DNA from: an uncultured Anaerolineaceae bacterium | GTDB lineage: Bacteria > Chloroflexota > Anaerolineae > Anaerolineales > Anaerolineaceae | DNA length: 11,913 bases | Direction of reading: 5' to 3' | Assembly: GCA_937920255.1 (NCBI GenBank) | Contig: CALDSL010000370.1 | Span: forward strand, 1 to 11,913 | Notes under the pieces: model-generated | The model's input: only the letters and a program-made list of their open reading frames with translations | Database searches by the model: none | Told to the model about the DNA's origin: nothing | Translations under genes and position numbers: made by a program | Shown: positions 6,762-11,913 of the stretch, piece after piece | Numbering within the stretch: the stretch's first letter is position 1 | Layout: each line of letters opens with the position of its first letter

Positions 6762-6794
6762 GTAGAGACGCAAAACATGCGTCTCTACTTTTTT
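6762..6794 (+). terminator. Intrinsic terminator made of a TAGAGACG-type inverted repeat
   Basis: GTAGAGACGCA (6762-6772) pairs perfectly with TGCGTCTCTAC (6778-6788) around AAACA, followed by six T (6789-6794). It closes the helix-hairpin-helix gene. The GTAGAGACG/CGTCTCTAC arms resemble, from memory, a dispersed intergenic repeat seen many times in cyanobacterial and some other genomes, so the terminator may derive from a repetitive element. Confidence 0.88.
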
Positions 6795-6807
6795 CTTATT
6801 TGACACC

Positions 6808-6835
6808 TTGCCATAGCTTCGAAAAGCAGTATACT
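6808..6835 (+). promoter_or_regulatory. Sigma-70-type promoter of the subtilase gene
   Basis: TTGCCA (6808-6813, 5 of 6) and TATACT (6830-6835, 5 of 6) are separated by 16 bp, directly downstream of the preceding terminator. Transcription would begin near 6842, about 270 nt before the protease start codon, giving the structured leader described next. A TTGACA at 6800-6805 lies too far (24 bp) from the -10 to be its partner. Confidence 0.6.
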
Positions 6836-6841
6836 TAACTT

Positions 6842-6978
6842 CTCTCGCTGGATGAGAGCGCCAACTGAATAGTTGTTGTACGCTATGGGAGGCATTGATC
6901 CGGTTGCAGATTTTTATTGGTCGCTACGACCGCCAGGCAGCAACCTGCGCGGTGGCGCAACCGGGGAGCCAACAGCGA
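6842..6978 (+). promoter_or_regulatory. Structured 5' leader of the subtilase gene, candidate riboswitch or attenuator domain
   Basis: This stretch contains a series of potential RNA helices: CTCTC/GAGAG (6842-6858); CAACT/AGTTG (6862-6875); an enclosing helix CCGGTTGC (6900-6907) with GCAACCGG (6957-6964), perfect over 8 bp; inside it GGTCG/CGACC (6919-6931) and CAGG/CCTG (6934-6947). Together these make a three-way junction. The arm CCGGTTGC can alternatively pair with GCAACC at 6940-6945, or with AACCGG of the downstream terminator. I tried to match known riboswitch classes (GEMM, ydaO, cobalamin, SAM) and found none that fits. Confidence 0.5.
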
Positions 6979-7010
6979 AACCGGCCCAGGATGGGGCCGG
7001 TTATATTTTT
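6979..7010 (+). terminator. Intrinsic terminator inside the subtilase leader
   Basis: AACCGGCCC (6979-6987) and GGGCCGGTT (6994-7002) form a perfect 9-bp stem around AGGATG, followed by ATATTTTT. It lies between the promoter at 6808-6835 and the start codon at 7114, with no convincing gene in front of it, so it should act as a conditional attenuator. Both arms contain hexamers that can also pair with the upstream helix. Confidence 0.7.
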
Positions 7011-7029
7011 AAGCAGGGGGCCATGCTTA
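7010..7029. repeat. Inverted repeat TAAGCA-N8-TGCTTA
   Basis: TAAGCA (7010-7015) and TGCTTA (7024-7029) form a perfect 6-bp inverted repeat. The same half-sites, with a 4-bp spacer, make the palindrome at 5140-5155 upstream of the 154-residue protein gene. An unused ribosome-binding-like AAAGGAGG follows at 7031-7038. A shared regulator site or RNA hairpin is possible. Confidence 0.35.
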
Positions 7030-7113
7030 GAAAGGAGGCGCGGCAGCCAGACAGACCAACGATTTTCCTGTTCCCAAATTCCCACTCTCAAACTTTAGAA
7101 ATGGAGAAATAGC

Positions 7114-8532
7114 ATGAAAAACGCGTTTCGTGTGGTGACTACCCTGATTTCCGTTTTCGCGCTCCTGGCCATTGTGGTCAGTTCCGCGGCTGCCGGGCGG
7201 CCTTTTAGCGACGAAGTTTCCACTGCCGCCGGCTACGAAACCTGGGATTCAGATATGATCGACATTGAAAAGGTCAGCGAAACTGGCGCTGGGGTGTACG
7301 TGGCAGTGCTCGATACCGGCCTTACCGCCAACTGGAAGGATTACTTCCCCGAGGAACGCATCGCGGAAGAACTCGGGACCGGATTCCAGCAGTCGATTTC
7401 GTTCAAGGCTGGAAATGATGCCTGCGGTCTGGGATATGAAGTCGGCGCGCTGCGCCAGAGTTCCTTCATCGGCTCGCGTGGTTCCACGCATGGCACGCAC
7501 GTGACCAGCACCATCATCGGCTATTTCTATGACAGCAACTTTGACACCGTGGGCGGCTTCTCCACTCCGCCGATCATGGTGCGCGGTATTGCCCCGGATG
7601 TCACCATCATCCCGGTCAAGGTTCTGGCCGATTACCAGATGCCCGCTCGCCCCAAGTGCACCGACCCGACGGTGGACACCAGCGCGCACATCGAAGTCTT
7701 CGGCACCGACGCGATGGTCGCCGCGGGCATCCGCTACGTGGGTGACCTGGCCGCCGCCGGTTACCGCCCGATGGTGATTAATATGAGCCTGGGCGGCGGC
7801 GCGCTGGAAGACGTCGAAAAAGAAGCGTTGGATTACGCCATTGCGCAGGGCGTGATTGTGGTGGCCTCGGCCGGCAATGAAGGCGAATATGGCATGGGCT
7901 TCCCCGGCGCCTACCCGCCCGTGATCTCGGCCGGCTCGGTTGGCTGGACGGGTGAATGGCTGTACCCCGGTGACGGTCCCCGCTACCGCATGTGGTGGCT
8001 GAAAGACGACGGCGCGCTGGATCTGCCCGCTGGTTCGGGTGACGTGACCGAAGATATCACCCCCGCCAACATAACCGATACGGTCTACCTGTCGGACTTC
8101 TCCAGCCGCGAGCTGACCCCCATTGGCCAGGAACTCGACGTGCTCGCCCCAGGATCGTGGGTGCGCGGCCCGTACCCCGGCCTGCCCGGCTACTCGCACC
8201 TGCCGTGGTGGTCAAAGGGTATCGGCGACCTGTACAGCAGCAACCCGAGCAACTTCTACTACGTGGGCGGCACCTCGATGGCGGCGCCGCACGTGAGCGC
8301 GGTCTCGGCTCTGCTGCTCGAGAAGAATCCTGACCTCTTGCAAGCGGATGTCGAAAAGATTCTGCGCGAGAGCGCTATTCCCATGCCCGACACTGGTTCT
8401 GTCGAGATTTGGGATAACACCGCTGCCGCCACCATCACCTGGGACACCTACTGCGAACCAGTAGACATGGTGTGCGACCCGGTAGGCTATGGCCTGATGC
8501 AGGCGGACGATGCGCTGAATCTAGTGCCCTAG
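7114..8532 (+). CDS. Secreted subtilisin-like serine protease (S8 family)
   Basis: A 472-residue extracellular protease. Residues 1-27 are a Sec signal peptide (basic start, hydrophobic core, SSAAA ending before Gly28). The full catalytic set is present: Asp67 in VAVLDTGL, His126 in GSTHGTHV, oxyanion Asn255 in ASAGNEG and Ser388 in GGTSMAAPH. It should therefore be active. Only about 40 residues separate the signal peptide from the first catalytic motif, too few for a typical I9 propeptide/inhibitor domain, which is unusual for a secreted subtilase. No C-terminal anchor or sorting repeat is seen. The ATG start follows GGAG at 7103-7106 with a 7-nt spacer. It has its own promoter, a long attenuator-like leader and a strong terminator, so expression appears tightly conditional. 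Substrate unknown. It follows the BTAD/helix-hairpin-helix genes on the same strand. Confidence 0.93.
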   Translation: MKNAFRVVTTLISVFALLAIVVSSAAAGRPFSDEVSTAAGYETWDSDMIDIEKVSETGAGVYVAVLDTGLTANWKDYFPEERIAEELGTGFQQSISFKAGNDACGLGYEVGALRQSSFIGSRGSTHGTHVTSTIIGYFYDSNFDTVGGFSTPPIMVRGIAPDVTIIPVKVLADYQMPARPKCTDPTVDTSAHIEVFGTDAMVAAGIRYVGDLAAAGYRPMVINMSLGGGALEDVEKEALDYAIAQGVIVVASAGNEGEYGMGFPGAYPPVISAGSVGWTGEWLYPGDGPRYRMWWLKDDGALDLPAGSGDVTEDITPANITDTVYLSDFSSRELTPIGQELDVLAPGSWVRGPYPGLPGYSHLPWWSKGIGDLYSSNPSNFYYVGGTSMAAPHVSAVSALLLEKNPDLLQADVEKILRESAIPMPDTGSVEIWDNTAAATITWDTYCEPVDMVCDPVGYGLMQADDALNLVP

Positions 8533-8554
8533 TCAAAGTATTTGAATGGTTTTC

Positions 8555-8585
8555 CCCCCGGCGGGCGCTGCCCGCCGGGGGTTTT
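8555..8585 (+). terminator. Strong intrinsic terminator after the subtilase gene
   Basis: CCCCCGGCGGGC (8555-8566) and GCCCGCCGGGGG (8570-8581) pair perfectly over 12 bp around GCT, followed by TTTTGTT. It lies 23 nt after the stop codon. Confidence 0.9.
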
Positions 8586-8601
8586 GTTACCCATATCGCT
8601 A

Positions 8602-8607
8602 TATAAT
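8602..8607 (+). promoter_or_regulatory. -10 box of the MFS transporter gene
   Basis: A perfect TATAAT just after the preceding terminator. No good -35 is visible because that position falls in the terminator tail. Transcription from here would start near 8614, which makes the ATG at 8610 unusable and supports the ATG at 8643 as the start. Confidence 0.4.
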
Positions 8608-8642
8608 GAATGCATCCCAACCCGCGCACCCCGGAGAAACGC

Positions 8643-9830
8643 ATGAAACCCCAACCCAAGCTGCTGCGCTTTGCTCTCTTTGGCCTGTTATACCTGACCC
8701 AGGGCGTGGTCCTGGGCTACTTTGCCTCGCTCAACGCGCTGTACCTGCTCTCCAACGGCCTGGATATGGCCGACGTGGGCGTGTTTTCCTCCATCGCGCT
8801 GATCCCGTTCGTGATCAAGATCTTCTTCGGCATGTTGAGCGACCGCTATAACTTCTTCGGCCTGGGGCGGCGCAAGCCATATATCGCCATTGGGCTGCTG
8901 GTGCAGGCCGTGTGCCTGGTGCTGGCCGCCAGCATCAACCCGGGGCGGCAGTACTGGACGTTTGTGGGCGTGGCTTTTCTGCTGCAACTGGGCATGGCCT
9001 TCTACGATACCTGCACCGACGGCCTGGCGCTGGACATCACCCCCGCCGACGAGAAAGGCCTGCTGCAGGGCTTTATGGTGGGGGGTCGTTCGGTGGGCGT
9101 GATTGTGGCCGCCTCGGTGGCCGGGGTGATCGCCGAGCGCTCGTGGCCGGGAGTGTTCTACTTCCTGGCCGCGGCCAGCCTGCTGCCGTTTCTGCTGCTG
9201 TTCTTCGTGCGCGAGGCGCCCGAATCAGCCGGCGAGCGTTTCAACTGGGGCGCGTTCAGCGCGTTTAAATCGCGGCAGGTGCTGGCGGTGGCCGGCGCGG
9301 GGCTGGTGATCTTTCTGGTGATCGTGGGCGCCAACCAACTGGTCAACCCGTCTTTCTCGGCGCGTCTGGGCATTGATCTTTCCACCGCCGGGTTTATTAC
9401 CACCCTGTGGGGCCTGGGCTGCGTGGGCGGAGCCTTCCTGGGCGGCGCAATCATGGACCGCGCCGGCGACCGCGCCGCGCTGTGGCTGTCGGTGTTCAGC
9501 GTGGCCGCCACGCTGGCGATCATGGCGGTGGTGCCGGCCGTGGCGCTGGCTTATGTGGCGGCGGTGCTGTTTGGTGTGGCCTACGGTTCGTCGCAGGCGG
9601 TCTATTTTGCGCTGGCGATGAAGTACACCACCCCGGCCATCGCCGCGTCGATGTACTCGATCCTTATGGCGGTGACCAACGTCGGGCAGGGCATTGGGCT
9701 GGGTCTGGGCGGCGTGCTGGCCAAGAACGCCGGCTACCCGGCCGCCTTCCTGGTCTTCGCCGCGGCCATGTTCCTGGTGCTGCCATTCTTCCCGGTGCTC
9801 TTCCGCCAGCGGGTGGCAAAACCGGCGTAA
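8643..9830 (+). CDS. Major facilitator superfamily transporter, possibly AmpG/PAT-like
   Basis: A 395-residue inner-membrane transporter with twelve predicted helices, the full MFS complement, and a short cytoplasmic loop in the middle (around REAPESAGERFNWG). The MFS signature between helices 2 and 3 is clear (GMLSDRYNFFGLGRRKPY), and a related version recurs between helices 8 and 9 (GGAIMDRAGDRAAL). Helix 4 carries YDTCTDGLALD, reminiscent of the acidic motif of AmpG, acetyl-CoA and BT1-type carriers, hence the tentative subfamily. The substrate cannot be told. I chose ATG 8643 because GGAGA lies at 8633-8637 with a 5-nt spacer. The in-frame ATG at 8610 lacks such a site and overlaps a likely -10 box. 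It is a single-gene unit bounded by a terminator before and a hairpin after. Confidence 0.88.
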   Translation: MKPQPKLLRFALFGLLYLTQGVVLGYFASLNALYLLSNGLDMADVGVFSSIALIPFVIKIFFGMLSDRYNFFGLGRRKPYIAIGLLVQAVCLVLAASINPGRQYWTFVGVAFLLQLGMAFYDTCTDGLALDITPADEKGLLQGFMVGGRSVGVIVAASVAGVIAERSWPGVFYFLAAASLLPFLLLFFVREAPESAGERFNWGAFSAFKSRQVLAVAGAGLVIFLVIVGANQLVNPSFSARLGIDLSTAGFITTLWGLGCVGGAFLGGAIMDRAGDRAALWLSVFSVAATLAIMAVVPAVALAYVAAVLFGVAYGSSQAVYFALAMKYTTPAIAASMYSILMAVTNVGQGIGLGLGGVLAKNAGYPAAFLVFAAAMFLVLPFFPVLFRQRVAKPA

Positions 9831-9856
9831 TCAACCCTTTGTTTCTTGCACAAAAT

Positions 9857-9893
9857 GGAAACGCGGCTCACAGGCCATGTGGGTTGCGTTTCC
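9857..9893 (+). terminator. Long G-U-containing hairpin after the MFS gene, probable terminator or RNA stabiliser
   Basis: GGAAACGCGGCTCACA (9857-9872) can pair with TGTGGGTTGCGTTTCC (9878-9893) over all 16 positions if three G-U pairs are allowed, with a GGCCA loop. The wobble pairs work only in the plus-strand RNA, which argues for a role in the transcript of the MFS gene. There is no U-tract after it, so it may be an inefficient terminator or a 3'-end protector. Confidence 0.5.
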
Positions 9894-9921
9894 GATCATC
9901 TTGAACGAACATAAGAACAAG

Positions 9922-10067
9922 AAAGAGCGTTAACACGAATAGGAACGAATAAAACCAGATGGCACGAGTAAAGCGTTAATTATTTTTTATGATTTACGCC
10001 GTAGTGCTTGATATAGTTTTATTCGTGTTATTCGGATAATTCGTTTTCATTCGTGTTAATGCTCTTT
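9922..10067. repeat. 146-bp imperfect inverted-repeat element with ACGAAT motifs
   Basis: The ends 9922-9950 and 10039-10067 are inverted copies matching at 25 of 29 positions, starting AAAGAGC and ending GCTCTTT. The arms contain TTAACACGAAT and AACGAAT units, and a third ATTCGTGTTATTCG copy lies at 10021-10034. Inside, GCGTTAAT and ATTTACGC form a further near-perfect inner stem around an AT-rich loop. No coding frame lies in it. It looks like a small non-coding mobile or dispersed element. It fills most of the 9831-10171 gap. Confidence 0.55.
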
Positions 10068-10171
10068 AAAATGATCAAACAAGAATACAGGGTTGAAGCG
10101 AAAAATCGCTGGTAAAATCATGCCGCGTGTGTGCGTCTTATTGATCACAACCACACACATACGGAGGCACC

Positions 10172-10543
10172 ATGTTTCAAGGATTATTTGGCAATGCATC
10201 GGAAGTGGACGCGCGCGGGATCGAGCGCGACCTGGAAGCCATACTGGTGGAGGGCGAGCGGGTGGTCAAGGCCTTCCGCATCATCCGCGATATGTTCGTC
10301 TTTACCGAAAAACGGCTGATCCTGATCGACAAGCAGGGTATCACCGGCAAGAAAGCCGAGTACCATTCCATCCCCTACAAATCCATCAGCCACTTCTCGG
10401 TGGAGACCGCCGGCACGTTTGACCTGGACGCGGAGATGAAAATTTACATCTCCGGCAACATGAACCCCATCCAGCGCGAGTTCCGGCGCGGCAGCAACAT
10501 CACTGACGTGCAAAAGACCCTGGCCGCGTTTATCCTGCGCTAA
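10172..10543 (+). CDS. Bacterial PH domain protein (bPH_1-like)
   Basis: A 123-residue cytoplasmic protein whose residues of about 28-120 match the bacterial pleckstrin-homology pattern: GERVVKAFRIIRDMFVFTEKRLILID (28-53), then YHSIPYKSISHFSVE (64-78), DAEMKIYISG (86-95) and a closing helix ITDVQKTLAAFI. Proteins of this family are common, usually 120-130 residues long, and their role is mostly unknown; phosphoinositide binding is not implied in bacteria. The ATG start follows GGAGG at 10163-10167. It is the first gene of a tight three-gene unit with gaps of 10 and 6 nt. No clear promoter is visible; a TAAAAT at 10113-10118 lacks a well-placed -35. A 7-bp GTGTGTG/CACACAC stem lies at 10127-10158 in the leader. 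Confidence 0.85.
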   Translation: MFQGLFGNASEVDARGIERDLEAILVEGERVVKAFRIIRDMFVFTEKRLILIDKQGITGKKAEYHSIPYKSISHFSVETAGTFDLDAEMKIYISGNMNPIQREFRRGSNITDVQKTLAAFILR

Positions 10544-10553
10544 AATAGCAAAG

Positions 10554-10898
10554 ATGGACGCCCAAACGGTACTGGATGAATTCAACGCAGCCTTCAACCG
10601 CCACGACGTGGACGGGATGATGGCGTTGATGACCCCGGATTGCGTGTTCGAGAACACCGATCCGCCGCCTGCCGGCGAGCGTTTTGCCGGGCAGAGCGCG
10701 GTGCGCCAGTTTTGGGTCGATTTTTTTGACGCGGCTCCCACGGCGCGGATCGACATCGAAGAACTGTTCATCTGCGGCGAGCGCGCCGTGCAGCGCTGGG
10801 TGTACCACTGGGCGGAGGACGGTTTTGTGCGCGGGGTGGACATCTTCCGCCTGCGCGACGGAAAGATCGCCGAGAAGTTCTCCTACGTGAAAGGCTAG
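10554..10898 (+). CDS. NTF2/SnoaL-like domain protein
   Basis: A 114-residue protein fitting the SnoaL-like/NTF2 cone fold over its whole length. Typical marks are the opening helix DEFNAAFNRHDVDGMMALMTPDCVFE (8-33), the G-x-x-A helix AGQSAVRQFWVDFF (45-58) and the closing strands VDIFRLRDGKIAEKFSYVK (95-113). Members range from isomerases and hydrolases to non-catalytic ligand-binding proteins, so no reaction can be assigned. The start ATG lies 10 nt after the stop of the PH-domain gene. No Shine-Dalgarno sequence is visible, so translation may be coupled to the upstream gene. Alternatively a TAAAAT at 10541-10546, 7 nt before the ATG, may give a leaderless transcript. Confidence 0.85.
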   Translation: MDAQTVLDEFNAAFNRHDVDGMMALMTPDCVFENTDPPPAGERFAGQSAVRQFWVDFFDAAPTARIDIEELFICGERAVQRWVYHWAEDGFVRGVDIFRLRDGKIAEKFSYVKG

Positions 10899-10904
10899 GG
10901 TCGC

Positions 10905-11501
10905 ATGGCCATCCTGCACTCGGGCAACCTGGGGCTGGAAATCCGCTTTATCGAGTACGACTCGAATGACTGGGTCCAGTACGAGATCCTGTTCCTGTAC
11001 AAGGGCGAGCCGATGGTGCAGGATCACCAGCTCAAGCGGGTCAACGAGCACTGGCAGAAGCGCTCGCCGGGCGCATTCAAGGCCAACCAGTACGGGCGTG
11101 ACGGGTTCATCCCCACCATCCGCGAAGCGCTGGATAGCGACCAGCCGCAGTCCTTCACCCCCATGGACCCCGACATCACCATGGCAATCTACCCGCTGCG
11201 CGGCTTCCCCTTCATCGCCAGCGGTTGGGAGCTGATCTACCAGCTGGATGAGGACGACGAGTACCAGGCCGACCAGGCCCTGATCCGCGAGTTGGCCGGC
11301 GGCCGGCTGCCCAGCGATCCGTTCACCATCATCTTCATGGTGGACGTGTACAACTACGGCGAGACGATGGTGTATCACGGCGAAGGTCCCGCGCTGATCC
11401 TGTGCGTTCACCGCCACCAGCTGCGCGAATTCTGCGAAGCGCTGGAGGAGGAATACGCCGCGTTTTGCCGGCAGTGGGGGATCGAAAACCCGTGGGAATA
11501 A
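10905..11501 (+). CDS. 198-residue protein of unknown function
   Basis: Not recognised as a named family. It has no signal peptide or membrane helix and is probably cytoplasmic and globular. Visible features are aromatic- and acid-rich strands near the N-terminus (LEIRFIEYDSNDWVQYEILF), a central hydrophobic segment (ITMAIYPLRGFPFIASGWELIYQ), an acidic DEDDEYQAD loop, and a C-terminal helix rich in Glu (LREFCEALEEEYAAF). The start ATG at 10905 is 6 nt after the stop of the NTF2-like gene. AAGG (10891-10894) or GGG (10898-10900) may act as a weak ribosome-binding site, again suggesting translational coupling. It is the last gene of the three-gene unit. No clear terminator follows in 11502-11570. 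Confidence 0.75.
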   Translation: MAILHSGNLGLEIRFIEYDSNDWVQYEILFLYKGEPMVQDHQLKRVNEHWQKRSPGAFKANQYGRDGFIPTIREALDSDQPQSFTPMDPDITMAIYPLRGFPFIASGWELIYQLDEDDEYQADQALIRELAGGRLPSDPFTIIFMVDVYNYGETMVYHGEGPALILCVHRHQLREFCEALEEEYAAFCRQWGIENPWE

Positions 11502-11570
11502 GGCCGGGGCAGCGGGTTGAAACTGGTCGCGCTGTGCGGGCCACACAAGACGATACTGTGTCATTCCCGA

Positions 11571-11599
11571 AGGACACGAACTATCATATAAGCTATAAT
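11571..11599 (+). promoter_or_regulatory. Promoter of the DUF454 gene
   Basis: AGGACA (11571-11576, 4 of 6) and a perfect TATAAT (11594-11599) are separated by 17 bp. Transcription would start near 11606, about 32 nt before the ATG at 11638. Confidence 0.55.
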
Positions 11600-11637
11600 A
11601 ACCGCTCAACGACGCTTCTGCTTACGAGGTTGCCCAC

Positions 11638-11913
11638 ATGGGTCGAGTGCAAAAAATTCTATTTCTTACCGGTGGGGGGATTTGTGTGCTGTGCGCGTTG
11701 ATCGGCATCTTCATCCCGGTCCTGCCGACGACGCCATTCCTGCTGCTGGCAGTGTTCTTCTTCGCGCGCAGTTCCGAAAAGGCGCACCAGTGGCTGCTGC
11801 ACAACCGCTGGTTCGGCGGCTATATCCGCCGCTACCACGAAGGCCGAGGGATCGCGCTGCGCGATAAGATCATCACCCTCACGCTGCTGTGGCTGACCAT
11901 CCTGCTCACCGCC
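11638..11913 (+). CDS. YbaN/DUF454 family inner-membrane protein, 3' end beyond the window
   Basis: The first 92 codons of a gene that runs off the window edge. The product begins MGRVQKILFLTGGGICVL and continues through the family hallmark GIFIPVLPTTPFLLLAVFFFARSS, then HQWLLHNRWFGGYIRRYHEGRG and the start of another hydrophobic helix. This pattern (a first helix, LPTTPFLLLA, then a W-L-x-x-x-x-x-G-x-x-I-x-x-Y segment) is typical of the DUF454/YbaN family, small inner-membrane proteins of about 120-150 residues with unknown role. The ATG is supported by GAGG at 11626-11629 with an 8-nt spacer and by a well-placed promoter. The family call is firm; the end of the protein cannot be described. 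Confidence 0.88.
   Translation, partial: MGRVQKILFLTGGGICVLCALIGIFIPVLPTTPFLLLAVFFFARSSEKAHQWLLHNRWFGGYIRRYHEGRGIALRDKIITLTLLWLTILLTA

Noticed and set aside
6800..6835. TTGACA at 6800-6805 as the -35 box of the subtilase promoter
   Set aside because: The distance to TATACT is 24 bp; TTGCCA at 6808-6813 with a 16-bp spacer is the better partner.
6900..6964. tRNA gene in the subtilase leader, suggested by its multi-helix junction
   Set aside because: There is no T-loop GGTTCRANNCC, no anticodon arm of the right size and no CCA end; the junction has only two inner hairpins.
6873..7112. Short open frames in the subtilase leader
   Set aside because: They start at TTG or ATT-like codons without ribosome-binding sites and run through the intrinsic terminator; the stretch is better explained as a structured leader.
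7249..8199. Minus-strand open frame of about 316 codons opposite the subtilase
   Set aside because: The plus strand encodes a complete S8 protease with all catalytic residues; the antisense product has low-complexity His/Gly/Arg composition.
8610..8642. Earlier ATG of the MFS gene at 8610
   Set aside because: It has no ribosome-binding site and lies 2 nt after a TATAAT that would start transcription downstream of it; the ATG at 8643 has GGAGA at a good distance.
9922..10067. CRISPR array in the ACGAAT-repeat region
   Set aside because: The repeats are short, imperfect and in both orientations with irregular spacing, and no cas gene is present.
10530..11609. Minus-strand open frame of about 359 codons opposite the three-gene unit
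   Set aside because: It spans three well-formed plus-strand genes and their gaps and shows shadow composition (Val, His, Gln, Ala rich) without a recognisable domain.

Overview
The window reads as a chromosomal segment of a GC-rich, probably environmental member of the Chloroflexota (class Anaerolineae is my best guess). This rests on gene content: a long regulator joining a MalT-like N-terminal module to a C-terminal winged helix plus BTAD domain, helix-hairpin-helix proteins of unknown role, and generally GC-rich coding DNA with short AT-rich intergenic gaps. No rRNA, tRNA, CRISPR array, transposase or phage gene was found. The taxonomic call is an inference.

Layout. (1) 95-1393, plus strand: a two-gene metal-handling unit, consisting of a TauE/SafE or DsbD-like membrane protein fused to a C-terminal cupredoxin domain, followed by a small CopZ-like HMA metallochaperone. 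A two-sided terminator at 1472-1503 separates it from a convergent minus-strand gene for a small acidic protein with one CPxC knuckle (1521-1886). (2) 1887-2286: an intergenic stretch with a minus-strand promoter overlapped by an inverted repeat, then an AT-rich piece that may hold a gene remnant. (3) 2287-8532, plus strand: the most interesting block. A 918-residue BTAD regulator with a degenerate P-loop is followed by a 154-residue protein, a 295-residue helix-hairpin-helix protein whose C-terminal domain resembles the whole of that 154-residue protein, and a secreted subtilisin-like protease. Each gap carries regulatory structure: a 14-bp perfect terminator, a promoter, a 270-nt structured leader ending in an intrinsic terminator, and two inverted repeats with the same TAAGCA/TGCTTA half-sites. 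(4) 8643-9830: a 12-helix MFS transporter, perhaps AmpG/PAT-like. (5) 9831-10171: a gap with a G-U-rich hairpin and a 146-bp imperfect inverted-repeat element built on an ACGAAT core. (6) 10172-11501: a tight three-gene unit (bacterial PH domain protein, NTF2/SnoaL-like protein, unrecognised 198-residue protein). (7) 11638 to the end: the start of a YbaN/DUF454 inner-membrane protein, cut by the window edge and preceded by a good promoter.

How the genes may work together. The first pair plausibly moves or buffers copper or a related soft metal at the membrane. In block 3 the BTAD protein is the obvious candidate regulator of the following genes. The shared domain in the 154- and 295-residue proteins suggests they assemble together or bind the same ligand, and the protease, under its own promoter and attenuator, would be the exported effector. 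This last scheme is inference from adjacency and shared sequence patterns, not demonstrated function.
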